Shown: positions 41,855 to 50,689, counted from the stretch's first letter. The stretch: DNA of 64,000 nt from Bog-756 sp049517675 (GCA_049517675.1 JBEKRV010000002.1:1-64000), one strand, 5' to 3'. Made by a program: numbers and translations. Notes: generated from the letters alone by a model not told the origin.

Positions 41855-43042
41855 CTAGGGGCACGGCACGACCCCCGCCGAGGTCGGCACCTGCCACACG
41901 ACGGAGGTTCCCCCTTCGGCAGGCTGGAGGACCTCGAGCGTGCCGCCCAGGGACTCCGCCCGGTTCTTCATGTTGGGGAGACCGAGCCCGCTGCCGGGCG
42001 CCGGGCCGCCGACGAGGCCCGTCCCGTTGTCGGAGACCTCGAGCCGGCACCGGGTCCCGTCCGCGGAGAGTCGGACACGGGCGCGGGTCGCATGCGAGTG
42101 TCGGCCCACGTTGGACAGCGCCTCGCGCAACGTGGGCAGGAGCTGTTCGGCCACCTCGTCCGAGACCGCGGCGTCGACGGGGCCGTCGAAATCGACGGGG
42201 ACGTCGAACCCGATCATCGGGCGGACCTCGGCCACGAGGTCGATCACGTCGGACCTGATCCCCCGACCCCGACCCTCGGCGCCCAGCTCGAAGATGGTGG
42301 CTCTGATCTGGCGGATCGTCTCGTCGATGTCGTCGACCACCGACGTCACGTCGGCGGCCACCTCGCGTGCTTGCGGCGAGCCGGCCAGGCCCTGCAGGGA
42401 CAGGCCGATGGCGAAGAGGCGCTGGATGATCCCGTCGTGGAGGTCGCGGGCCATCCGGTCCCGGTCCTCGTAGACGGCCGCCTCCCCGGCCCTTCGGTGG
42501 AGCCGGGCGTTCTCGACGGCGAGGCCGGCGGCGAGGGCCAACGCCTCGATGACCGCCTCGTCGTCGGCGGTGAACCCGTCCGCCCCGATCTTGTCGGTCA
42601 GGTACAGGTTGCCGTAGACCCGGTCGTTGACCCGGATCGGGGCGCCGAGGAAGGAGGTCATGGGTGGGTGACCAGGCGGGAAACCGATGCTCGCCGGGTG
42701 GTCCGCGATGACATCGATCCGGATCGGGCGGGGGTCGTGGACGACGACCCCGAGGACGCCCTTGCCGGTGGGGAGCGGCCCTTCGAGGAGTACGGACGCG
42801 ACCTCGGGGTCGAGCCCTGAGGCGTGGAACTCGACGGTCTCCAGACCCTCCTCGTCGAGCACGCCGAGGGCCCCGTACCGGGCGTCCGCCAGGGTGATGG
42901 CCTCCTCGACGATGTGGCCGAGCAGGTCCGCCAGATCGAGATTGGCCTCGAGGAGAAGGGTGGCGTGCAGCAGCCTGCGGAGAGTTTCGGGGTCCTCGAT
43001 CTCGTCGTATGCGGAGTACCTCCGCATTCGTTGGTCGGGCAC
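41855..43042 (-). CDS. GAF-domain sensor histidine kinase, DevS/NarX-like
   Basis: 395 residues from GTG at 43042. One GAF domain at about residues 30-190 (ARYGALGVLDEEGLETVEFH...AGLAVENARLHRR). Then the HisKA_3 dimerisation helix with the phospho-His in DRMARDLHDGIIQRLFAIGLS near residue 220. Then an HATPase_c with LREALSNVGRHSHATRARV (N box), DNGTGL (G1) and GLGLPNMKNRAESLGG (G2). Mycobacterial DevS/DosT have two GAF domains with heme; only one is seen here and no heme His could be assigned. Divergent from its response regulator, 85 bases apart. Likely a redox, oxygen or ligand sensor. Confidence 0.92.
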   Translation of the reverse strand: MPDQRMRRYSAYDEIEDPETLRRLLHATLLLEANLDLADLLGHIVEEAITLADARYGALGVLDEEGLETVEFHASGLDPEVASVLLEGPLPTGKGVLGVVVHDPRPIRIDVIADHPASIGFPPGHPPMTSFLGAPIRVNDRVYGNLYLTDKIGADGFTADDEAVIEALALAAGLAVENARLHRRAGEAAVYEDRDRMARDLHDGIIQRLFAIGLSLQGLAGSPQAREVAADVTSVVDDIDETIRQIRATIFELGAEGRGRGIRSDVIDLVAEVRPMIGFDVPVDFDGPVDAAVSDEVAEQLLPTLREALSNVGRHSHATRARVRLSADGTRCRLEVSDNGTGLVGGPAPGSGLGLPNMKNRAESLGGTLEVLQPAEGGTSVVWQVPTSAGVVPCP

Positions 43043-43127
43043 GTGGACCAACGTAACGACGATTGCCGGAGGCGTCCAACCGCCTTTGGGCGACCCGGAC
43101 CCCGCCGACGTGCTCAAATGGTCACCG

Positions 43128-43799
43128 ATGACCATCCGGATCTTCCTCCTCGACGACCACGAGATCGTCCGCACCGGGCTCCGCTCCCTCCTCGAGTCGA
43201 CCGACGACTTCGAGGTCGTCGGGGAGGCCGGCACGGTGGCCGAGGCATTGGCCCGCGTCCCCGCCCTCCGCCCCGATGTGGCCATCCTGGACGTCCGCCT
43301 GCCCGACGGCAGCGGCGTCGAGGCGTGCCGGGACATCCGGGCCCAGATGCCGTCCACGGCGTGCATCATGCTCACCTCGTACGCCGACGACGAGGCGCTG
43401 TTCGCCTCGATCATGGCCGGCTCGTCGGGGTACGTCCTCAAGCAGGTCGGGGGCAACAGCCTGGTCGACGATGTGCGGCGGGTCGCGGCCGGCGAGTCGC
43501 TGCTCGACGCCACGCTGACCGAGCGGGTCCTGCGGCGCCTCCGGGAGGGTCCCGAGGAGGAGCCGCTCCTGGCCACCCTGACCCACCAGGAGCGCCGGAT
43601 CCTCGACCTGATCGCCGAGGGCAAGACCAACCGGCAGATCGCCGAGGAGATGTTCCTGGCCGAGAAGACCGTCAAGAATTACGTGTCGAACCTGCTCACC
43701 AAGCTCGGCATGCAACGCCGGACGCAGGCAGCGTCCTACGCCACCCGGCTGCACGAGCGGTCCGAGCGCGACCGCCGGGCGGACTCCACCGGGACCTGA
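43128..43799 (+). CDS. NarL/LuxR-family response regulator, DevR-like
   Basis: 223 residues. Receiver domain: DDH at 9-11, phospho-acceptor Asp55 (VAILDVRLPDG), conserved Thr-Ser in IMLTSYADD and Lys in YVLKQVGG. Then a GerE/LuxR HTH: LTHQERRILDLIAEGKTNRQ, IAEEMFLAEKTVKNYVSNLL, TKLGMQRRTQAA. The sequence follows mycobacterial DevR (DosR) closely in layout, including the helix between domains. Divergent from the GAF kinase, which should phosphorylate Asp55. Possible targets are the nearby small genes, the GNAT and cyd operon, but no DevR box could be established by eye. Confidence 0.93.
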   Translation: MTIRIFLLDDHEIVRTGLRSLLESTDDFEVVGEAGTVAEALARVPALRPDVAILDVRLPDGSGVEACRDIRAQMPSTACIMLTSYADDEALFASIMAGSSGYVLKQVGGNSLVDDVRRVAAGESLLDATLTERVLRRLREGPEEEPLLATLTHQERRILDLIAEGKTNRQIAEEMFLAEKTVKNYVSNLLTKLGMQRRTQAASYATRLHERSERDRRADSTGT

Positions 43800-43844
43800 G
43801 GGCCACCACCCCCGGCGGTGAGTCGGCGGCGGTATCCGGCCGGA

Positions 43845-44198
43845 TCAGCGGTCGCCGCTCACCGGATCGATCGTCGGGGCGGAGCCTTCCGGCAGGTGGA
43901 CGCCCTTGTCCCGAAGGGCCTGCTCGAGACCGGTCCGGCCACGCTCGGGGACGTCGAAGCTGTGGATGTCGACGGGGACGCCGCGCTTGCGGGCCAGACG
44001 TATGAGTGCGGCGTCGTAGGCGAGCTGATCGGCGACGGCCTGCAGTGCCCAACCGGGATCGACCCGGGGGGAGCGCTGCTCCATGGCGTGGCGGAGGCGC
44101 AGCAACTCGGCGAGCGGCCCCTGCGACCGGGGGCCGTTCATCGAAGCGTCCTCGTCGGTGAGGACCGCCTGCAGGAGCTGTGCGTACATGGGGTTCAT
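43845..44198 (-). CDS. Small helical protein, unknown
   Basis: 117 residues, ATG start. Helical throughout: MYAQLLQAVLTDEDASMNG, LAELLRLRHAMEQRSP, WALQAVADQLAYDAALIRLA. A segment follows with VPVDIHSFDVPERGRTGLEQ. The middle reads like a product organised in helical hairpins; no transmembrane segment. I do not recognise the family. Next to another small helical gene on the same strand and beside the DevS/DevR-like pair, so it may belong to that regulon. Confidence 0.55.
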   Translation of the reverse strand: MNPMYAQLLQAVLTDEDASMNGPRSQGPLAELLRLRHAMEQRSPRVDPGWALQAVADQLAYDAALIRLARKRGVPVDIHSFDVPERGRTGLEQALRDKGVHLPEGSAPTIDPVSGDR

Positions 44199-44282
44199 GG
44201 CGGTGGTGCGCCTTCGTGAGTTCCGGGCGCCCCGGAGGGCCGCAGATGCGGAAGCCGGGACGCCCGGGACGGCGCCGTCCGG

Positions 44283-44615
44283 CTAGTCGCCGCGGCCCCG
44301 CCGGATCACGGCTTCGGCCGATCGGTACGCCTCACGCAGGTCGTCGAAGAGCTTCTCGATCCCGTCCCGCATCGAGCCGAGGTTGGCACCTGCGTCCTTC
44401 GGGATCTGGCTGAGCCGGTTGGCGGCGGCCAGGTAGGCGTTCTCGGCGATCGCCGCCCTGTCCCGGACAGATTCACTGACGTCCTTCGACGCGAGGTCGG
44501 CCTGCACCAGCAGTTCGTCGATGCGGGCCCTCCACTCCTCGAGCAGATGCTCGAGCCGCTCGACGGTGGCACCGTCCTCGGGGGCCGGGGGCTCTTGTTC
44601 GGATGTGGTGGCCAT
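44283..44615 (-). CDS. Small coiled-coil protein, unknown
   Basis: 110 residues from ATG preceded by AGGAGGAAC at ideal distance, one of the best SDs in the window. After an acidic Pro/Glu start, residues 18-100 are one long amphipathic helix pair (VERLEHLLEEWRARIDELLV, SVRDRAAIAENAYLAAANRL, LGSMRDGIEKLFDDLREAYR). No membrane segment. The pattern suggests a stress-type or chaperone-like coiled coil, but no family is recognised. The strong SD implies high expression under some condition. Confidence 0.6.
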   Translation of the reverse strand: MATTSEQEPPAPEDGATVERLEHLLEEWRARIDELLVQADLASKDVSESVRDRAAIAENAYLAAANRLSQIPKDAGANLGSMRDGIEKLFDDLREAYRSAEAVIRRGRGD

Positions 44616-44921
44616 TGTTCCTCCTGAACAGGGAAATCGTCGGATTGGTTACGGCCAGGATGGTCGCAGTTCGAAGACCTCGGTAGGGCCGAACGTCCCG
44701 ACGAACGTCCCGACGAACGTCCCGACGTCGGTACCCGTCCCGGTCGTCGACGGGCCCCTGGCCGGGGATGGTGACCTTCGGCTCTAGGGACCGCCGTCCC
44801 GGCTCAGTCATCATGACGGTCTGAGGTCGGAAATCCGATGCGCAGAGAAGATGTGCAGTGAAATGGACGGCCCGGCGTGGTACGAATGCAGGTGACGTCC
44901 CTACTAGCGGAGGTGGTGGAC
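44616..44921. other. 306-bp intergenic region with 12-bp repeats, no gene seen
   Basis: It separates the divergent coiled-coil and STAS genes and must contain both promoters. It holds the SD of the former, the three 12-bp repeats at 44691-44726 and an AT-richer piece near 44820-44880. Short frames across it have no support. Confidence 0.5.
44691..44726. repeat. Three exact tandem copies of a 12-bp unit
   Basis: GAACGTCCCGAC occurs at 44691-44702, 44703-44714 and 44715-44726, followed by a partial GTCGG. It lies about 75 bases upstream of the coiled-coil gene start and 195 before the STAS gene. A repeat in a promoter region, outside any protein-coding need, suggests regulator binding or slippage. 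Confidence 0.75.
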
Positions 44922-45341
44922 ATGGGGTTGGAGCGGATCGCGCCGAAGGCCGGGCACCAGGTGGAGTCGGGTGTGGAGGCGGCCCCCCCGGCGGAGCTGG
45001 CCAGGCCGGTCGCCGTTGCCGACTGGCGGGGCGACGTGGCCCTCGAGCTCTGGGTCGAGACGGACTGCGTGCCGGCGAGGATCCGCATGGCCGGTCGGCT
45101 CGACTCGACCACGGCGGCCAATCTGGCCCAGGTCATGGGCGAGCTGATGGCGGACGGCACGCGGGAGGTCGAGCTCTGCACCGACGGACTGCGGGTGGTC
45201 GACGCGTCCGCCATCGGTGCCCTGGCCGACATGGAACGGCTGGTCCGTGAGCACGGGGGGACCATGGCACGGGTCGGCCCGGCGAACGGGCCGTTCCCCC
45301 GGACGCGGTGGGGGAGCGTACGGCCCCCTGCCCGGAGCTGA
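44922..45341 (+). CDS. STAS-domain protein (anti-sigma-factor antagonist-like)
   Basis: 139 residues from ATG at 44922, chosen because GGAGGTGG lies 5 bases upstream; an earlier GTG at 44877 is open. The STAS fold spans about residues 45-135: ALELWVETDCVPARIRMAGR, LDSTTAANLAQVMGELMADG, EVELCTDGLRVVDASAIGAL, LVREHGGTMARVGPANG. At the usual phospho-site D-S/T-S-G-L it has VDASAIG, keeping a Ser in the right region, so control by an anti-sigma kinase is possible. No kinase or sigma gene is adjacent. Located in the cytoplasm. Confidence 0.75.
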   Translation: MGLERIAPKAGHQVESGVEAAPPAELARPVAVADWRGDVALELWVETDCVPARIRMAGRLDSTTAANLAQVMGELMADGTREVELCTDGLRVVDASAIGALADMERLVREHGGTMARVGPANGPFPRTRWGSVRPPARS

Positions 45342-45420
45342 CCCCGGCGCACCCGGACCCCGACCGTCGCCCCGGGTCCGTGGTCCCGGCCCCGACGCGT
45401 TGCGCGTAGCATCCGGTTCG

Positions 45421-46059
45421 ATGCCCCCAGGTGACCACACCGGAACTCCCGGGTTCCCGGGCGGCTACCCGGTGGACCTCGAGGTGGTGGAGCTCCTCCG
45501 CGACGGGACCACCGTGCTGTTCCGGCCGATCCGCCCCGACGACGGCGACGGCCTCGTGGAATTCCACGACGGCCTGTCGCCCCGGTCGGTGTACCGGCGG
45601 TTCTTCTTCGTCCACCCCCATCTCTCGGCTGCCGAGGTGGAGCGGTTCACCCACGTCGACTACGTCGACCGCATGGCCTACGTGGTCATCCGGGCCGGAC
45701 GCATCGTGGCGGTGGGCCGGTACGAGCGGGCCCCGGGGACCTCCGAGGCCGAAGTCGCCTTCGTCGTCACCGACGACCACCAGCACCTCGGGATCGGCAC
45801 CCTCCTGCTCGACCACCTCGCCGACGCCGCGCGCGGCTACGGCATCGGGTGCTTCACGGCCCAGACCCTCTCGGAAAACCGGGACATGCTCGCCGTGTTC
45901 CTCTCGTCGGGATTCCCGGTGACGACGTCCTCGGAAGCGGGGACGGTCACCGTCCGGTTCCCGATCGACCCGTGCGAGGACTACGCCCGCGCCCGGGCCT
46001 CCCGGCGCGTCCCGCCCGAGCCCGCGGTCCGAGCGGACGCTCCTCCGCCGGGCCGGTAG
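45421..46059 (+). CDS. GNAT-family acetyltransferase, Pat-like
   Basis: 212 residues. GNAT core: VLFRPIRPDDGDGLVEFHDG, LSPRSVYRRFFFVHPHLS, VGRYERAPGTSEAEVAFVVT. The acetyl-CoA loop reads DDHQHLGIGTLLLDHLADAA (Q-x-x-G-I-G). Then FTAQTLSENRDMLAVFLSSGF. This layout is that of the acetyltransferase half of protein-lysine acetyltransferases such as mycobacterial Pat, which also carry a cNMP domain; none is present here. Acyl-CoA synthetases would be typical targets. Its last 79 bases overlap the 3' end of cydC on the other strand. Confidence 0.82.
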   Translation: MPPGDHTGTPGFPGGYPVDLEVVELLRDGTTVLFRPIRPDDGDGLVEFHDGLSPRSVYRRFFFVHPHLSAAEVERFTHVDYVDRMAYVVIRAGRIVAVGRYERAPGTSEAEVAFVVTDDHQHLGIGTLLLDHLADAARGYGIGCFTAQTLSENRDMLAVFLSSGFPVTTSSEAGTVTVRFPIDPCEDYARARASRRVPPEPAVRADAPPPGR

Positions 46060-47777
46060 CGGTCGACCACCCGGCCGCCGTCGACCACGACCACCTCGTC
46101 GAACCGGGCGAGCTCCTCGTCCCGGTGGGTGATGTAGAGCAGCGTGGACCCCTCGGTGACGGCCAGGACGTCGTCGAGCAGACGCCGGGCGGTGGGACGG
46201 TCGAGTCCGGCGGTCGGCTCGTCCAGGACGAGCACCGGCGCGTGGGCGAGGAGCGCCCGGGCCAGGGCCACCCGTTGGCGCTGGCCACCGGACAGCTGCG
46301 CCCCCAGCTCGCCGACCGGTGTGTCGAGCCCGTCGGGCAGGGAGTCGATCCACGGCCCGAGCTGGGCGTCCCGGGCCGCGGCGGCGATCTCGTCGGCGTC
46401 GGCGTCGGGTCGGGCCACCGCGATGTTCCCCCCGATGGAGGTCGGGAACAGGTGGGCGTCCTGGCCGACCCATCCGATCCTCGCCCGGACGTCGTCCTGT
46501 CGGAGGCGGTCGAGGTCCGTCCCGTCGAGGAGGGCCCTTCCCGCCTCCAGCGCCCAGAAGCGCAGCAGGACGTTGACCACGGTGCTCTTGCCGGCGCCGC
46601 TCGGCCCCACGATGGCCACCCGGCGGCCCTGGGGCACGTCGAGGCCGAGCCCGTCGAGCACCCGGAGGCCTCCGGGCCGGTAGCGGAGCACGGCGGCCTC
46701 GAGCGAGACCGTGGCGCCGTCCGGCACCTCGTCGGGATGGGCGGGGTCCTGCACCGGCACCGGGAGGTCGGCCACCGACACGAGCCGTTCCGCCGCTTCG
46801 ACGTGGTCGGCCATGCGGGACACGGCGTCTGCGGCCGGCAGGACCACGTCGAAGGCACCGAGCGCCACCAGCGGCAGCACCGCCACCATGAAGGACGGGA
46901 GGCGGTGTGCGGTGATGGCGTCGGTCGCGGCGACCAGGGTCCCGATGACGGCGGCCCCGGTGGCGGTCACGACCACCGCGGCGACCGCCCCGTCCGACCA
47001 CGAGCGCCGTCGCGCCCGGCGCTCGAGTTCGGCGTCCGAGCCCAGCACCCGTTCCAGGTACTCCTCGTCCCTGCCCATGGCCACCAGGTCGGGCGCGGCG
47101 GACAGGAGCTCCACCACGTCGGCCGACAACGCCCCGCGCAGTGCCCCCTCCCCGGCGCCCAGGCGCCGTCGCCGCTCCCAGGCGAGTCCCGAGGCCACAG
47201 CGGTCCCGCCGAACAGGCAGACGGCCATGACGAGGCCGCCCACCGGGAGGATCAGGCCCACGGCCGCGACGGAGACCACCGACGTCACGAGGGCGACGAC
47301 CAGTGGGCCCACGCCTCTCAGGTAGACGTCCTGGAGGAGGTCGACGTCGGCCGTGGCCCGGGCCAGGAGGTCCCCGTTGCTCCAGCCGACGACACCGGCA
47401 GGCGACCGGGGGGCGATCTCGTCGTAGAGCCACAGCCGGACCCGGCCGAGCGCGCGGAGGGCGGCGTCGTGGGAGACGAGGCGCTCCGCGTAGCGCAGTG
47501 GTCCCCGTCCCAGCGCCAGGAGCTGCACCGCGGCCATCAGCAGGGTCAGTGTGTACAACGGCGGTCGGAGGGCCGCCTTGTCGATCAGCGCCCCGGAGCA
47601 GGCCAGGAGACCGACCGTGCAGAGGGCGGCGGCCGTCCCGAGGCCGGTGCCGGTAAGGAAGCGCCGGAGGTCGGGGGCTCCGATGCGGAGGACGCGGGAC
47701 AGCGGGCCGCGCCCGTACCGGTGTCGACCGTGCCCGATTCCCGCCGAGCCGGCCTGCACGCCGCCGGCGGCCGTCAC
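45981..47777 (-). CDS. cydC: CydC subunit of the cytochrome bd assembly ABC exporter
   Basis: 598 residues from GTG at 47777, overlapping the cydD stop (GTGA). An N-terminal six-helix exporter domain (AALCTVGLLACSGALIDKA onwards) is followed by a full ABC domain: Walker A GPSGAGKSTVVNVLL, signature LSGGQRQRVALARALL, Walker B VLVLDEPTAGLDRPT and H-loop ITHRDEEL. With CydD it forms the heterodimer that exports thiols (Cys/GSH in E. coli; mycothiol-type thiol is the likely equivalent here) needed for bd oxidase assembly. Last gene of cydABDC. Its 3' end overlaps the convergent GNAT gene. Confidence 0.93.
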   Translation of the reverse strand: MTAAGGVQAGSAGIGHGRHRYGRGPLSRVLRIGAPDLRRFLTGTGLGTAAALCTVGLLACSGALIDKAALRPPLYTLTLLMAAVQLLALGRGPLRYAERLVSHDAALRALGRVRLWLYDEIAPRSPAGVVGWSNGDLLARATADVDLLQDVYLRGVGPLVVALVTSVVSVAAVGLILPVGGLVMAVCLFGGTAVASGLAWERRRRLGAGEGALRGALSADVVELLSAAPDLVAMGRDEEYLERVLGSDAELERRARRRSWSDGAVAAVVVTATGAAVIGTLVAATDAITAHRLPSFMVAVLPLVALGAFDVVLPAADAVSRMADHVEAAERLVSVADLPVPVQDPAHPDEVPDGATVSLEAAVLRYRPGGLRVLDGLGLDVPQGRRVAIVGPSGAGKSTVVNVLLRFWALEAGRALLDGTDLDRLRQDDVRARIGWVGQDAHLFPTSIGGNIAVARPDADADEIAAAARDAQLGPWIDSLPDGLDTPVGELGAQLSGGQRQRVALARALLAHAPVLVLDEPTAGLDRPTARRLLDDVLAVTEGSTLLYITHRDEELARFDEVVVVDGGRVVDRYRPGGGASARTAGSGGTRREARARA

Positions 47778-49534
47778 CCGGGTACCCCGGCGGTCGTCGT
47801 GTCGAGGGCCCTTCCGGCCACGAGGGTGACGGTCCGGTCGACCCGGCCCACCAGTCCTCCTCGGTGGGCGGCCATGAGGACGGTCCGCCCTTCGAGCCAC
47901 GGCGCGACCAGGGCCCGCAGCGAGTCCTCGCGTCCGACGTCGAGGTGGGCCGTCGGCTCGTCGAGGAGGACGACGGGTACGTCGCGGAGTACGGCCCGAC
48001 CGATGGCGATCCGCTGTCGTTCGCCGGCACTGAGGGTGAGGCCACCTTCGCCGACCGGGGTGTCGAGTCCGTCACCGAGACGGGACACCAGTTCGACCAG
48101 TCCCGAGCGTTCGAGCGCCCGGGCCACGTCGGCATCGGTGGCGCCGGGATTGCCGAGCCGGAGGTTGTCCCCGATGGTCCCCCGCACCAGGTTCGGGCGT
48201 TGGGGGACCCAGGCGACATTGCGGCGCCACTCCCGGAGCGGGCAGTCGGCCAGTGGTACGCCGCCGACGAGCACGGCCCCGGACTCGGGGACGGTGAAGC
48301 CGAGCAGTACCGACAGGATCGTGGACTTGCCCGATCCCGACTCGCCGACCACGGCGACGTGTTCACCGGGCTCGAGGGCGAGGTCGATCCCGTCGAGCAC
48401 CGGAAGTGCCCGACCAGGGAAGCGGACGCTCACCCCGTGGAGCCCCACGGTGCTGGTCGCCACGTCCGGGAGGGGGCGGGACGCCGGGGCGTCCCCGCCG
48501 CCGGGCCGCCCTCCGACGACCGTGGCTGCGTCCGCACCCGGCACTGCGCGCCCGTCTGCGTCGTCCAGGATGTCCAGGATCCGGGCCGCGGCCGCCCTCC
48601 CCTCGGCGCTGGCATGGAATTCGGAGCCGGCCCGTCGGAGCGGGAGGTAGACCTCGGGAGCGAGGACGAGGATGGCCAGTGCGGTGCCGATCTCCAGCGT
48701 GCCGTCGAGCAGTCGCAGCCCGAGGAAGAGGGCGACCAGCGCCGTCCCGACCGACGCCAGGGTCTCGAGGGCGAGCGACGAGAGGAACGCCACCTTGAGG
48801 GTGGACATCGTCTCGTCGCGGAGCTCCCGGTTGGCCCGTTCGAGGGTGTAGCGGCCGTCGCCGGTGCGGCCGAACGCCCGGAGCGTCGGGAGGCCCTGCA
48901 GGAGGTCGTAGAAGGTGGCGGCCAGACCGGAGAGCCGCTCCCACTGGCGGTTGGCGCTCCGGGTCGCCTCGAGACCGAGGAGGATCATGAACAGCGGGAC
49001 GACCGCGGCCGTCGCCAGGAGGATGACCGCGGAGAACCAGTCGTCCACCGCGATCCACGTCAGCAGGGCGAGGGGCGTGAGTGCGGCCAGGACGGCCGTC
49101 GGGAGGTAGCGGGCGAAGTAAGCGTCGAGCGCGTCGATCCCCTGTGTCACCGACGCGGTCAGCTCGCCGGTGCGCTCGCCGGCGAGCCATGCCGGACCGA
49201 GGGCGACGGCGCGCTCCAGGAGCTGGCGGCGGAGTGTGGAGGTCACCCGGGACGAGGTCCGGTGGGCGGCGACCTCGGCGGCCCAGGCGCTGGCCGCCCG
49301 CACGGCGAACGCCGCAGCGAGCCCGACCAGCAGGGGGACGGTCCGGCCGACCGGGTCGTGGTCGATCAGGACCTCCTGGACGACGGCACCGAGCAGCACG
49401 GCCTGGGCCACCAGTGCCGCGGTGCCGACCAGGGCGATGCCCACCGCCCCGATCAGGTAGTGCCGTGTGGCGGAGGCCCGGCGGATCAGGCGGGGGTCGA
49501 CCGGTCCGTGTGAGGGGTTGTCGTCGGTGTTCAG
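47774..49534 (-). CDS. cydD: CydD subunit of the cytochrome bd assembly ABC exporter
   Basis: 586 residues if started at CTG 49534, which overlaps the cydB stop as CTGA and has GGAGG 10 bases upstream. No ATG, GTG or TTG occurs in frame until a GTG inside the first helix, which would cut the transporter domain. The protein reads NTDDNPSHGPVDPRLIRRAS, then six helices (AVGIALVGTAALVAQAVLLG onwards), Walker A GESGSGKSTILSVLL, signature LSAGERQRIAIGRAVL, and Walker B VVLLDEPTAHLDVG. CydD and CydC are separate genes here, not the fused CydDC of some actinobacteria. Confidence 0.9.
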   Translation of the reverse strand: MNTDDNPSHGPVDPRLIRRASATRHYLIGAVGIALVGTAALVAQAVLLGAVVQEVLIDHDPVGRTVPLLVGLAAAFAVRAASAWAAEVAAHRTSSRVTSTLRRQLLERAVALGPAWLAGERTGELTASVTQGIDALDAYFARYLPTAVLAALTPLALLTWIAVDDWFSAVILLATAAVVPLFMILLGLEATRSANRQWERLSGLAATFYDLLQGLPTLRAFGRTGDGRYTLERANRELRDETMSTLKVAFLSSLALETLASVGTALVALFLGLRLLDGTLEIGTALAILVLAPEVYLPLRRAGSEFHASAEGRAAAARILDILDDADGRAVPGADAATVVGGRPGGGDAPASRPLPDVATSTVGLHGVSVRFPGRALPVLDGIDLALEPGEHVAVVGESGSGKSTILSVLLGFTVPESGAVLVGGVPLADCPLREWRRNVAWVPQRPNLVRGTIGDNLRLGNPGATDADVARALERSGLVELVSRLGDGLDTPVGEGGLTLSAGERQRIAIGRAVLRDVPVVLLDEPTAHLDVGREDSLRALVAPWLEGRTVLMAAHRGGLVGRVDRTVTLVAGRALDTTTAGVPG

Positions 49535-50670
49535 CGGGTCTCGACCTCCCCCGGCGCGGACACCGCCGGGGGAGTGCTCGCCCCGACGGCCGGACCGGTC
49601 CCGACGGCCGGACCACCTGCTGTGGGATCGACGTCCGTGCCCTGCGCCGGGCGGCGCACCCGGGCCCGGAACACCCAGTACGACCACCCCTGGTAGACGA
49701 GGACCAACGGCGTGAAGATCAGGGCGATGATGGTCATCACCTTGAGCGTGTAGGGCGCCGACGCCGAGTTCCCGATGGTGAGGCTGAAGGCCGGGGAGAT
49801 GCTCGACACCATGACCCGGGGATACAGGTTCAAGAAGATGGTCGCGACGAGGCAGACCAGCGCGACGGCGTTGGCGACGAACGCCCACCCCTCGAGCTTT
49901 TCGCGCAGCAGCCAGGCCACGACGGCGACGGCGGCGATGCCGAGGATGGGTACGAACGGCGGCACGATGCCGGTGTTGTGCGCATGGTGGGCGTTGACGT
50001 AGGTCCAGGTCAGGAAAGCGAACAGCACGAGTGTGGCCGCCGGGGCGAGCAGCTTGGCCGTACGGTACGCCCGTTCGTAGATGTCGTCGGTGGTCTTGAG
50101 CGTCAAGAAGATGCTGCCGTGGAGGGCGAACAGCAGGAGCGTGGTGATCCCGCCGAGCAGTGCGTACGGGTTCAAGAGGTTGAAGAACGAACCGAGGTAG
50201 CTCGAGTTGGGCCCGATGGGCGTGCCGCGCAGGATGTTGGCGAACGCCACGCCCCACAGCAGCGACGGCACGAGACTCCCCCAGAAGATGGCGTGGTCCC
50301 AGGCCAGGTGCCACTTCGGCATGTCCCGCTTGGAGCGGTACTCGAAGGCGACCCCCCGGAAGATGAGGGCGGCGAGGATGAGGAAGAGCGGGAGGTAGAA
50401 CCCGCTGAACAGCGTGGCGTACCAGTTGGGGAAGGCGGCGAACGTGGCTCCACCGGCCACCAGCAGCCACACCTCGTTCCCGTCCCACACCGGTCCGATG
50501 GTGTTGATCATCACCCGCCGGTCGACGGCGTCCTTGCCGACGACGGGCAGGAGCATCCCCACCCCGAAGTCGAAGCCCTCCAGGACGAAGTACCCGACCC
50601 AGAGGACACCGATGACGAGGAACCAGAAGATCTCCAGTCCGGTGTATGCGGGTACTGCGGTCGCGATCAT
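49531..50670 (-). CDS. cydB: Cytochrome bd ubiquinol/menaquinol oxidase subunit II
   Basis: 379 residues from ATG at 50670 (SD AGGGAGA). The sequence has the CydB signature GYFVLEGFDFGVGMLLPVV in helix 1, RRVMINTIGPVWDGNEVWLL just after, and KRDMPKWHLAWDHAIFWGSL. Nine or so helices total. The C-terminus is a Pro/Ala tail. Subunit II carries no heme in most organisms and supports subunit I. The operon order is cydA-cydB-cydD-cydC with close spacing; 19 bases separate cydA and cydB. It works in the cytoplasmic membrane under low oxygen. Confidence 0.97.
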   Translation of the reverse strand: MIATAVPAYTGLEIFWFLVIGVLWVGYFVLEGFDFGVGMLLPVVGKDAVDRRVMINTIGPVWDGNEVWLLVAGGATFAAFPNWYATLFSGFYLPLFLILAALIFRGVAFEYRSKRDMPKWHLAWDHAIFWGSLVPSLLWGVAFANILRGTPIGPNSSYLGSFFNLLNPYALLGGITTLLLFALHGSIFLTLKTTDDIYERAYRTAKLLAPAATLVLFAFLTWTYVNAHHAHNTGIVPPFVPILGIAAVAVVAWLLREKLEGWAFVANAVALVCLVATIFLNLYPRVMVSSISPAFSLTIGNSASAPYTLKVMTIIALIFTPLVLVYQGWSYWVFRARVRRPAQGTDVDPTAGGPAVGTGPAVGASTPPAVSAPGEVETR

Positions 50671-50689
50671 GGTCGAATCTCCCTGTCGC

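Noticed and set aside
45849..48650. A 933-codon plus-strand frame opposite cydC and cydD
   Set aside because: Antisense of two well-supported ABC proteins. No domain is seen.
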